Assembly (NCBI GenBank): GCA_000433355.1 | Contig: FR893166.1 | Span: 1 to 25,900 of the forward strand | Direction of reading: 5' to 3' | Source of the DNA: Alistipes sp. CAG:435 | Lineage (GTDB): Bacteria > Bacteroidota > Bacteroidia > Bacteroidales > UBA932 | DNA length: 25,900 nt | In this document: piece after piece, positions 1 to 6,836 of the stretch | Layout: the number at the start of each line of letters is the position of its first letter | How positions within the stretch are numbered: the stretch's first letter is position 1 | Made by a program: the position numbers and the translations under genes | The notes under the pieces: generated by a model | What the model was told of the DNA's origin: nothing | Databases searched by the model: none | What the model saw: only the letters and a program-made list of their open reading frames with translations

Positions 1-3
1 TCT

Positions 4-82
4 GGTGTACCAACCTCCGTCTTGCTGCCGTTTCGTACAGGAAAGTGACTTTGGGTGTACCGACCGGAAGTGGTGACGGAGG
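4..82. repeat. Possible end of a ~50-bp repeat at the window edge
   Basis: The octamer GGTGTACC occurs at 4-11 and again at 54-61, exactly 50 bp apart. CCTCCGTC at 14-21 is complementary to GACGGAGG at 75-82, and AAAGTGACTTT at 43-53 is nearly self-complementary. No convincing gene covers 1-117: one frame opens at the edge but stops by position 48. This could be the last unit of a tandem or dispersed repeat lying to the left, but only one full unit is visible, so the call is weak. Confidence 0.3.
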
Positions 83-112
83 CGGTGCGGTGATTTTGTG
101 CGAAAAGATGAG

Positions 113-120
113 TATATTTG
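113..120 (+). promoter_or_regulatory. Possible -7 element (TAnnTTTG) of the serine hydrolase gene
   Basis: TATATTTG matches the Bacteroidota -7 consensus and lies 24 bp before the chosen ATG at 145. The nearest TTTG (95-98) is only 14 bp upstream rather than 19-21, so the -33 element is poor. A purine-rich GAGAGGAG follows, just before the start codon. Confidence 0.4.
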
Positions 121-144
121 TGGGTACGAGAGGAGAATTACGTT

Positions 145-1353
145 ATGAAACTGAACAAGAGATTTTTCTATGGGGTGCTGGCGGCGGTGGCACTGCTGGC
201 GGCTGGGTGTTCGAAGGATAATACGGATCCGGTGCCCGATCCGGGTACGGGAGAGCAACTTGTCGAGAATCCTAAGGTCAGGGCGGCCGTTAGGACTATG
301 ATGTCGGAGGCGGCCAGGACGGAGTCAACCTTGAATGGCGTGGCGGTCTGGCAGGAGGGGTATGCGTCTTCGGGAGAATGGCCCAAGGGCTCTGAGAATG
401 ACACACGGCGACAGATGTGGTCGGTTACCAAGACGTTCACCTCAATGGCTGTCGGGATAGCGGTCGGGGAGGGCAAGCTGAGCCTGTCCGAAAAGGTCGC
501 GCCGATGTTCCCCGAGGAAGTCGCCGAGGCGGAAAAGAATATGACGGACGCGCAGAAGGCAAACCTTGAGGCCTTGACAGTCAGGCATCTGCTGATTATG
601 GCGAACGGCCACAAAAAGGATCCGACGGTTGAATATGCCACTGAATATTTCAAAAAGGATCCGTTCGGCTCACTCAAGTATATTCATAATGAATGGGTTG
701 ATGTCTCCGGGCTGCTGACAAAATATGACTCCACGCTGCCGGAACTTTTCTTTGGATATCCATTCGACGCGGCTCCGGGAGAGAAATTCTGCTACGACAG
801 TTTCTCTTCCTGTATGCTTTCGGAGATCATCACAAAAAAGACCGGGGAGACGATGGCCGACTATCTCTACAAAAGGATGTTCAAGCCGATGGGACTGGAC
901 AGACCTGAGTGGGAGGATATCCATGGAGTGACAGCCGGTGGCTGGGGACTGCATCTTAGCACTGACGAGATGCTGGCGTTCGGCCGTCTCCTGCTGGACG
1001 GCGGGAAATGGGACGGGCAGCAGATCATCCCTGAGGACTATCTCAAGGAGGCCGTCAAAGATCAGATCAAGGACCGGATGAATAATGGTCAGAACTACTC
1101 CACGACCGGTTACGGCTACCAGATCAGAACCCGTTCCGACGGGTCACTTTATATGGCCGTAGGACTTTTCGGACAATATATCGTTGTGATTCCTGATAAG
1201 AAGGCCGTGATCGTGATGACCTCTGCGATGCCGTTTGACGCTGACAACATCCTTAAGGATCTGTCAAAGGTTATGGCGCTCCTCAATGGTGATCTTGATT
1301 CCAGTGTGAAGCCGCTCGAACTGGCCTGGAAGTACATTGTGCCGGAGCTTTAG
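145..1353 (+). CDS. Lipoprotein serine hydrolase (class C beta-lactamase/PBP fold)
   Basis: A 402-residue predicted exported serine hydrolase of the beta-lactamase-like transpeptidase superfamily (class C beta-lactamase, esterase and D-aminopeptidase relatives). It starts with a lipoprotein signal peptide: positive residues, a hydrophobic stretch and the lipobox LAAGC, with the lipidated Cys at residue 22. It is probably anchored in a membrane facing the periplasm or surface. The nucleophile motif SVTK (SxxK) is at 93-96, followed by a TSMAVGIAVGEGKL-type helix. A YDS at about 217 fits the YxN/YxS position, and the late GLFGQY segment fits the third (HxG/KTG-like) motif. I chose ATG 145 over an in-frame TTG at 118 because it follows a GAGGAG site and puts the signal peptide at the N-terminus. 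The substrate cannot be told from sequence. Nothing marks it as a resistance enzyme; peptide or ester hydrolysis is equally likely. Confidence 0.85.
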   Translation: MKLNKRFFYGVLAAVALLAAGCSKDNTDPVPDPGTGEQLVENPKVRAAVRTMMSEAARTESTLNGVAVWQEGYASSGEWPKGSENDTRRQMWSVTKTFTSMAVGIAVGEGKLSLSEKVAPMFPEEVAEAEKNMTDAQKANLEALTVRHLLIMANGHKKDPTVEYATEYFKKDPFGSLKYIHNEWVDVSGLLTKYDSTLPELFFGYPFDAAPGEKFCYDSFSSCMLSEIITKKTGETMADYLYKRMFKPMGLDRPEWEDIHGVTAGGWGLHLSTDEMLAFGRLLLDGGKWDGQQIIPEDYLKEAVKDQIKDRMNNGQNYSTTGYGYQIRTRSDGSLYMAVGLFGQYIVVIPDKKAVIVMTSAMPFDADNILKDLSKVMALLNGDLDSSVKPLELAWKYIVPEL

Positions 1354-1383
1354 TCATGGACTATTTGAGAAAGCTGAACAGGC

Positions 1384-1416
1384 ATATTCATAAAAACTTG
1401 AGAATATATTCATAAA
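1384..1416 (+). promoter_or_regulatory. Two 11-bp direct repeats just upstream of umuD
   Basis: ATATTCATAAA occurs at 1384-1394 and again at 1406-1416, 22 bp apart (two helical turns). The second copy touches the umuD start codon. The position is where an operator would sit, and Bacteroidota generally lack a classical LexA box. However, the repeat contains the hexamer ATATTC, which is common throughout this window, so it may not be a specific regulator site. Confidence 0.35.
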
Positions 1417-1901
1417 TGGCTGCGGAAGAGGATAAGAAAGGGGCATTCGCTCCGATGATGGAAAGCGGCGTGCACGCTGGGTTTCCGTCGCCGGCGCAGG
1501 ACTACATCAATTCGTTCATCGACCTCAACAAGGAGTTGGTGCGGCATCCGGCGGCGACTTTTTTCGCCCGTGTGGTCGGCGATTCGATGGTGGACGCCGA
1601 TGTGAACGAGGGTGACGTGCTGGTAGTGGACAAGTCGATCGAGCCGAGGGAAGGGGATATGGCCGTCTGCTTCATCGACGGGGAATTCGCCTTGAAGTTC
1701 ATCTCCTTCAGGGATCCGGCCGATGCATCGCGCTCTGTCAAGGCCTCCAAGCCGGGCGTGTCCTATGATATTCTTAAGCATCAAAGAATATGGCTGCTTC
1801 CGGCCAATGAGAAATATCCTCCCATCGAAGTGACTGAGTCCAATGATTTTACGGTCTGGGGAGTTGTGACCTACGTCATCAAGAAGGTGTGTACGCGTTA
1901 G
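1416..1901 (+). CDS. umuD: UmuD-like self-cleaving subunit of DNA polymerase V (S24 peptidase)
   Basis: A 161-residue member of the S24/LexA-UmuD family. On DNA damage such proteins cut their own N-terminal tail with help from RecA filaments, and the product associates with UmuC to form an error-prone lesion-bypass polymerase. The Ala-Gly cleavage site is visible at residues 21-22 (VHAGFPSP). The catalytic serine is in GDSM (Ser57), and the general-base lysine is in FALKFI (Lys94). Spacing and length match E. coli UmuD, with a longer N-terminal tail. There is no helix-turn-helix domain, so it is a UmuD and not a LexA repressor. The stop codon overlaps the start of umuC by 13 bp, which implies an operon and translational coupling. 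It starts at ATG 1416, directly after a pair of direct repeats. Confidence 0.93.
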   Translation: MAAEEDKKGAFAPMMESGVHAGFPSPAQDYINSFIDLNKELVRHPAATFFARVVGDSMVDADVNEGDVLVVDKSIEPREGDMAVCFIDGEFALKFISFRDPADASRSVKASKPGVSYDILKHQRIWLLPANEKYPPIEVTESNDFTVWGVVTYVIKKVCTR

Positions 1902-3151
1902 TTGACTGCAACAATTTTTTCGTGTCCTGCGAGAGGGCTTTCCAGCCGGAGTTGGAAGGCCGTCCGGTCGTGGTGCTGTCCAACAATGACGGATGCGTGG
2001 TGGCCCGCAGCAACGAGAGCAAGGCGATGGGCATCAAGATGGGGACTCCGTTCTTTAAGGTCCGCTATCTGGTGGAGCAGGGGAGACTCGTTGTGCGCTC
2101 GTCCAACTACACCCTCTATGGCGACCTTTCCGCGCGGGTGATGTCGATCCTTGCGGAGGCGGCCCCGCGGCTGGAAGTTTATTCAATCGATGAGGCGTAT
2201 ATGGATATGGACGGTGTCGCGCAGGAGCGTATTCCGGGAATATGCTCGGCTTTGGTGACGAGGATCCGTCGCTGGACGGGCATTCCTGTCAGCATCGGAA
2301 TAGCCGACACAAAGACCCTTGCCAAGGTCGCCAACCATTTCGCAAAAAAGTACAAAGGGTACCGCGGCGTCTGTGTCATCGATTCCGAAGAGAAGATCCT
2401 CAAGGCATTGGCTTTGACTCCGATAAAAGAGGTTTGGGGAATAGGTCGGCGAGGCGCTCCGAAGCTGGAGTCCGTCGGGGTCAAGACGGCCTTGGACTTT
2501 ATTAAGAGGCCATGCGAGTGGGTTCGTGGGATGATGGGAATAGGCGGAGTGAGGACTTGGTCCGAGCTTCAGGGCAGACGGATGGTCGAGGATGAGCGTG
2601 ACGAGAAGCGCAAGAGCATCTGCACATCCCGTTCGTTCGACAAGATGGTGACGGACCTGGAGGAGATGACTTTAAGAGTCTCCGATTTCGCCGGAAAATG
2701 CGCCGAGAAACTCCGCTCGGAAGGCACTGCGGCATATTCAGTGGGCGTATTCATCCAGACCAACCGCTTCCGGGACGACCTTCCGCAGTATTTCCCGAAC
2801 GCCAGCGTGAGGCTCGATGTCCCCGCCAACAGCACCCAGGAGGTCGTTGCCGCCGCCCTGCGCGCGTTGAGGATGGTCTTCCGCAATGGCTTTGAATATA
2901 AAAGGGCCGGCGTGACCGTCTCCGACATCGTTGAGGCCGATGCGATCCAGACCACCCTGTTCGATTTCGATCAGGAGGCCCGTGACCGTGACGACCGCAT
3001 ATCCAAAGTGATGGATCTGGTCAACACCTCCGGCAAGAACCTCCTAAGGCTTGCCACCCAGCGCCCCGGCCACTACTCCGATGGCATCCGCCGCGAATTC
3101 TGCTCCCGCCTCTACTCCACCTCCTGGTCAGAACTCCTGGAAATCAAATAG
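1889..3151 (+). CDS. umuC: UmuC, Y-family translesion DNA polymerase (Pol V catalytic subunit)
   Basis: A 420-residue Y-family polymerase that inserts nucleotides opposite damaged template bases with UmuD'. The N-terminal ALVDCNNFFVSCER motif carries the first metal-binding Asp, and the palm motif SIDEAYMD near residue 98 carries the catalytic Asp-Glu pair. Helix-hairpin-helix-like segments (GIGRRGAPKL, MGIGGVRTW) and a C-terminal little-finger region complete the usual order. Length matches the UmuC family. It starts with GTG at 1889, inside the end of umuD. The 13-bp overlap fixes the start, because upstream sequence in this frame lacks the conserved motif. Downstream it meets a convergent gene across a short hairpin. 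Confidence 0.95.
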   Translation: MYALVDCNNFFVSCERAFQPELEGRPVVVLSNNDGCVVARSNESKAMGIKMGTPFFKVRYLVEQGRLVVRSSNYTLYGDLSARVMSILAEAAPRLEVYSIDEAYMDMDGVAQERIPGICSALVTRIRRWTGIPVSIGIADTKTLAKVANHFAKKYKGYRGVCVIDSEEKILKALALTPIKEVWGIGRRGAPKLESVGVKTALDFIKRPCEWVRGMMGIGGVRTWSELQGRRMVEDERDEKRKSICTSRSFDKMVTDLEEMTLRVSDFAGKCAEKLRSEGTAAYSVGVFIQTNRFRDDLPQYFPNASVRLDVPANSTQEVVAAALRALRMVFRNGFEYKRAGVTVSDIVEADAIQTTLFDFDQEARDRDDRISKVMDLVNTSGKNLLRLATQRPGHYSDGIRREFCSRLYSTSWSELLEIK

Positions 3152-3177
3152 CCTGCTTCATATTACTGAAACAGGCT
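3150..3177. terminator. Hairpin between convergent umuC and GDPD genes
   Basis: AGCCTG (3150-3155) pairs with CAGGCT (3172-3177), and TTC pairs with GAA inside after one mismatch. It sits immediately after the umuC stop and about 25 bp after the stop of the opposing gene, the right place for a bidirectional terminator. No good T-run follows on either side, so the function is uncertain. Confidence 0.4.
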
Positions 3178-3202
3178 GTCTGTCGTACGTCGAGAAATAG
3201 GA

Positions 3203-4003
3203 TTACTTCACCTTTTCCCTCTTGCCGAGCTTCTCGCGGACGAGGAGCGGCTCGTTGGTCGTGATGCAATCGACACCGAGATCGATCATATCCTGGATGT
3301 CCTTCTCCTTGTTGACGGTCCAGCAGTTGATGCTCATCTTGTTGTCGCGGGCCTGCTTGAACCATGTCGGGTTCTTTCCGAAGACCTTGTACTGGTAGTC
3401 AACACCGTTGATTCCGAGCTTGGCGAGTTCCTCAGGGCTCTTGTCCTTGTCCAGGTACTGAACCGTGAATCCAGGGCAGAGGGCGGCGAGCCTCTCGCAC
3501 ATATTCAGACTGAATGAGATGAAAATCACACGCTTAGGGTTGTACAAACCGTGCTCCTTGAGAGCCTTGACGCTCTGGTCGACCATATAGTCCTCGTGAG
3601 CCTTGTCAATCTGCTTCTTGAGCTCGAACACCAGCACGGTCTTCTTGCTCTTCTCTCCCTGTGCCAGATACTCGTCCAGAGTCGGGATCTTCTCGCCGTT
3701 CTTCAGGCGGCAGTCCTTGAAATCAGCGTAGTCGTGATTCCAGATGCGCATCCCGTCGATGTCCGGATCGTGATGCACGAGCATAACGAGGTCGGAAGTG
3801 ATGTGAACATCGAACTCGCTGCCCCACAACCCGTTCTGCTGCGCCAGTTCAAGCGATTTGATGGAGTTCTCGGCGTACCCGGCCTCCTCGCAGTTCCAAA
3901 ATCCTCTGTGCGCCGTCACCGCGATCTTCTGCGGAGCGCACGAAGCGGCCAGCGCAACCAATGCACCCACCGCCGCAACTTTAACGATCTTTTTCATATT
4001 CAT
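3203..4003 (-). CDS. Lipoprotein glycerophosphodiester phosphodiesterase
   Basis: A 266-residue GDPD-family enzyme, expected to hydrolyse glycerophosphodiesters to glycerol-3-phosphate and an alcohol. It has a lipoprotein signal with lipobox AASC (Cys22), so it should act in the periplasm. The catalytic set is present: His32-Arg33 (TAHRG), Glu63 and Asp65 (SEFDVH), and His77-His78 (VHHDP), then a TIM-barrel body with an ELKKQ strand and a late TVNKEKD segment typical of the family. The N-terminus can begin at ATG 4003 or at the ATG two codons later (3997); the sequence does not decide between them. Released glycerol-3-phosphate could feed the GpsA-like enzyme elsewhere in the window, but the two are not linked in an operon. 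Confidence 0.88.
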   Translation of the reverse strand: MNMKKIVKVAAVGALVALAASCAPQKIAVTAHRGFWNCEEAGYAENSIKSLELAQQNGLWGSEFDVHITSDLVMLVHHDPDIDGMRIWNHDYADFKDCRLKNGEKIPTLDEYLAQGEKSKKTVLVFELKKQIDKAHEDYMVDQSVKALKEHGLYNPKRVIFISFSLNMCERLAALCPGFTVQYLDKDKSPEELAKLGINGVDYQYKVFGKNPTWFKQARDNKMSINCWTVNKEKDIQDMIDLGVDCITTNEPLLVREKLGKREKVK

Positions 4004-4041
4004 TGAATATTACAGTTTTGAATATTTCAGTGTCCATTCCG

Positions 4042-4088
4042 GAGGCACACGGCCCATTGCCGTCAGGCTCAATTCTGTCACGTGCCTC
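4042..4088 (-). other. Possible leader hairpin of the GDPD gene
   Basis: GAGGCAC (4042-4048) and GTGCCTC (4082-4088) are perfect 7-bp complements separated by 33 bp, in the stretch between the GDPD start and its possible promoter. No known riboswitch pattern is recognised. Confidence 0.25.
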
Positions 4089-4138
4089 TCGTCCCGGTCC
4101 AAGCCTTGGACTTGTGGCATAGTTCAAATCCGGGACAA

Positions 4139-4169
4139 CAAAAGTAGTAAATTTATGCCGATATCTAAA
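4139..4169 (-). promoter_or_regulatory. Possible promoter of the GDPD gene
   Basis: On the minus strand, TACTTTTG (4139-4146) matches the -7 consensus TAnnTTTG. A partial TTTAG-like -33 element lies about 19 bp upstream of it. If used, it gives a leader of about 130 nt before the ATG. Confidence 0.35.
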
Positions 4170-4185
4170 GTATAAAAAGGGACGT

Positions 4186-5406
4186 TTACAAATTGACAAT
4201 CTCGGACTTGTACTTTATGCGGTAGTCCGTTGAGTCCGCATCGAGGACGAAGACCTGGTAGTTGTTTCCTTCCGGATAGACACGGACGACAATGTGGCCC
4301 CACGGCTTGAATTTGCTCCAGAGTTCCTCACCGAGCTTCTTGCGGGCTTGATCCACGGTTATGTAGTAGTCGCGGTCTCCTTTCCAGACCAGAGGATCGG
4401 ATATTCTTGTCATCGTGGTAGGCACGGGATGATTCTGGCTTCGGGCGTCGATTATGATGACCTGGGGCGACAAAGTCTGCATAAAGAATGCGTTGCAGGT
4501 GTCGAAATAGCCGTGGTGGTTGGCTTTCATCACCGTGACCTTGCCGCAGACCTTGGCGACAGGAGTCTCGAAATCCCTTTCCAGCGACTTGAAGATGGGC
4601 CAGTTCCCACCGGAAAGGTCGCCTCCGTTGAAATATGAGAATTTACCGTAGCGCAGACGAATCGCGCAGGAATTCATATTCTCATCGAACAGGGTCGGAT
4701 CCCCGCTGTACATCTTCACGGATTTCTTGCCACGGCCGGTCCAGACCTCGCTGTTTGCGGCTAAATTCCTGATCTCAAAGTCTTTGGCGAACTTTTTCGG
4801 GTTGTGTACCATCGTGAACTGCCTCTTGCTCCCGATGGCGAATTTCTCCACCGTTGTGCCGTGCTCCGCGGAATAGTTGACGAAGTTGATGTAATGCTCG
4901 ATAAATCCCTTGTTCGCGTTGAGGACATTGTCTCTGGATGGAAAATCGTAGTCAGGATAGTCCCTGTCAACCAACTTGTTGAAATGAATATGCTCACCCA
5001 CGAGTGTGATTCCGGAAAGCGCATAGCCGTGCGTGCCCGGAATAGCATCCTTTATCGTGCCGATGTGGTCATTGTGAAGATGGGTTACCATCGCATAGTC
5101 AAGGTTTTCCTTGTCCGGAAGCTGTGAGAGAAAATGCTTTATGTAGATCGCCTGCCACTCTCCGGGCTTTTTTGTCCCGTTCGGATGTTGGGTGTCCTTA
5201 GCCTTGGCGTTGTCGCCCGCGTCGATCATCATCGATGTCCCGTCTGGCATCACAATCAACGCCGCGTCACCCCTTCCCGTGGCAATCGTGTGGATGTCAA
5301 GATACCCTTCCTTCCATTCCGGCAGATACTCCGGTGCCTGTGCGAAGGCATTGAGCGCGTTCGCAAGCAGCGCCAATGCCAATAATATCCTTTTCATTGT
5401 AATCAT
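4186..5406 (-). CDS. Exported metallo-beta-lactamase-fold hydrolase (ComEC C-terminal-like)
   Basis: A 406-residue protein with a cleavable signal peptide (MKRILLALALLANALNAFA, cut near QA) and a metallo-beta-lactamase domain. The metal-binding motif HLHNDH is at residues 109-114. Other metal-site elements include the early MIDAGDN strand, the central NGGDLSG and the late ANHHGY His pair. This layout resembles exported relatives of the hydrolase domain of the DNA-uptake protein ComEC, but there are no membrane channel segments here. The substrate is unknown. The start may be ATG 5406 or ATG 5397 (MKRIL); the latter gives a cleaner signal peptide. It follows rsmG by 72 bp on the same strand and might be read through from that operon. 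Confidence 0.75.
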   Translation of the reverse strand: MITMKRILLALALLANALNAFAQAPEYLPEWKEGYLDIHTIATGRGDAALIVMPDGTSMMIDAGDNAKAKDTQHPNGTKKPGEWQAIYIKHFLSQLPDKENLDYAMVTHLHNDHIGTIKDAIPGTHGYALSGITLVGEHIHFNKLVDRDYPDYDFPSRDNVLNANKGFIEHYINFVNYSAEHGTTVEKFAIGSKRQFTMVHNPKKFAKDFEIRNLAANSEVWTGRGKKSVKMYSGDPTLFDENMNSCAIRLRYGKFSYFNGGDLSGGNWPIFKSLERDFETPVAKVCGKVTVMKANHHGYFDTCNAFFMQTLSPQVIIIDARSQNHPVPTTMTRISDPLVWKGDRDYYITVDQARKKLGEELWSKFKPWGHIVVRVYPEGNNYQVFVLDADSTDYRIKYKSEIVNL

Positions 5407-5478
5407 TTTTCTTTCGATGAAATCCAGTCTAGTCGTTCTTGACCGGCACTTTGGTGATGCTCGGCTATTTCTGTGGAA

Positions 5479-6240
5479 TTATCGGCGGATGTCGATCACA
5501 AACTTGCCGGCGAAATATGGGTCGGAGAGCCAGGTGGTGACGGGCCAGGTAGAGACGGAGCCTTTGCGGAGGCGCTCACGGGACATCAGGGCGCAGATCT
5601 CCTCGTTGATGTCGCCGCCTTTGAGGTAGAGGATGGACTGGGAATATTTCCCTTTCACCCAAGGATAGAAGTCGGTCAGGGAGGCCACGGCACGGGAGAC
5701 CACGAAGTCGAAACGGCCAGGAAGACTTTCCGCGCGGGCGTTGACGATCTCCACGTTGTCAAGGCCGAGCATATTCGCAATCTCTCTGGCGACGATTGTT
5801 TTCTTGCCGACCGAGTCGCAGAGGGTGAACCTCACGTTCGGGAACATCACAGCGAGAGGGATGCCGGGAAAGCCGCCACCGGTGCCGAGGTCCAGAACCC
5901 TTAATCCGGCCTGTGCGGCGTTATCTGGCGAGGTGATGGGATCTATGACCGTAGAATAAGATCCTTTCTGTGAGGCGGATGCCACAGAGCCTTTCGGGTG
6001 TGGCGCGGTGAACATTGAATATACCTCCGGACGCTGTGTGCGGAGATATTCAGCAATCGCGAGGGAGTGGAGGACGTGGTGGTCATAGAGACTGTCGATG
6101 TCCTTGCGGGAGATGACGTTGATCTTGGCGTTCCAGTCGCGGTAGCCTGCGTCCATAAGACGGAAACGCTCCACCATCCCGTCAGTCATGTCCGGGAACG
6201 ACGCCTTCAGAAATGCCTCGAAGTCGGCGAACCCTATCAT
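5479..6240 (-). CDS. rsmG: 16S rRNA (guanine-N7) methyltransferase RsmG with an inserted segment
   Basis: A 253-residue SAM-dependent methyltransferase expected to methylate N7 of G527 (E. coli numbering) in 16S rRNA. The N-terminal helix NAKINVISRKD and the HHVLHSL motif are diagnostic, and the SAM loop VLDLGTGGGFPG is at about 115-126. The DFVVSRAVASL strand and the GKYSQSILYLKGG segment follow. The family is usually about 210 residues. Here roughly 40 extra residues (about 71-112, rich in Ser, Pro and Ala) sit between the second helix region and the SAM loop. The ATG overlaps the stop of the sigma-factor gene by 4 bp (ATGA), pointing to translational coupling. Confidence 0.92.
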   Translation of the reverse strand: MIGFADFEAFLKASFPDMTDGMVERFRLMDAGYRDWNAKINVISRKDIDSLYDHHVLHSLAIAEYLRTQRPEVYSMFTAPHPKGSVASASQKGSYSTVIDPITSPDNAAQAGLRVLDLGTGGGFPGIPLAVMFPNVRFTLCDSVGKKTIVAREIANMLGLDNVEIVNARAESLPGRFDFVVSRAVASLTDFYPWVKGKYSQSILYLKGGDINEEICALMSRERLRKGSVSTWPVTTWLSDPYFAGKFVIDIRR

Positions 6241-6836
6241 GCGCCTTCCTCCTGCTTCCTCAGATCATCGATCATCTTCTTGGCGCGGCGGATGCGAGTC
6301 TTGACTGTGTTGAGCTCCATGTCAAGCGCCTCGGCGATCTCGTTGTATTTCATTCCCTCGATGAGCCTCTTGCGGGCTATCTCACGGTATAATTCCGGAA
6401 GACGCTCGACATATTTCGCGTGCTCCTCCTCGTTCTCAGTCTTGATCAAGGTGTTGAGCGCATCCTCCGTCTGGTCCGGGATGACCTCCACTCCGGACGG
6501 CTTGCTCTCGTCGTCAAGATAGACGATTTGGTTCTTTGGATGAACTCTCTGCTCTTGCTCCAGAGTGTCCAAGGCGGTGTTCTTGGCGATAGTGCAGAGC
6601 CATGTCAAAAAACGGCTCTTGTACTGGTCGTAGGACATGATCTGCCTGAAGGCTTTCTCGAAACTGCGGCTGCAGATGTCATCCGCCGCGTAGTCGTCTA
6701 TATTCTTGAAACGGGCCTTGATGTAAGACCTAAGCTGTTCTATGTGACGATCCCAGAGAGCTGTGAAGGCCAGACCGTTTCCTCTTTGTGCCAAGATGAT
6801 CAGTTCATCAGTGGGCTTCGAGCCAGTTTTTCCCAT
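6237..6836 (-). CDS. ECF-type RNA polymerase sigma factor
   Basis: A 199-residue sigma-70-family protein of the extracytoplasmic-function size class. Region 2 is seen as ALWDRHIEQLRSYIK, then the DDICSRSFEKAFRQI and FLTWLCTIAKNTALD stretch that binds the core enzyme and the -10 element. A charged linker (about 105-135) follows. Region 4 is a helix-turn-helix, YNEIAEALDMELNTVKTRI, for -35 recognition. No anti-sigma factor lies beside it. Instead it is sandwiched between polA (frames overlap by 29 bp) and rsmG (4-bp overlap), so it is probably co-transcribed with replication and rRNA-modification genes. Its regulon cannot be inferred from this window. Confidence 0.92.
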   Translation of the reverse strand: MGKTGSKPTDELIILAQRGNGLAFTALWDRHIEQLRSYIKARFKNIDDYAADDICSRSFEKAFRQIMSYDQYKSRFLTWLCTIAKNTALDTLEQEQRVHPKNQIVYLDDESKPSGVEVIPDQTEDALNTLIKTENEEEHAKYVERLPELYREIARKRLIEGMKYNEIAEALDMELNTVKTRIRRAKKMIDDLRKQEEGA

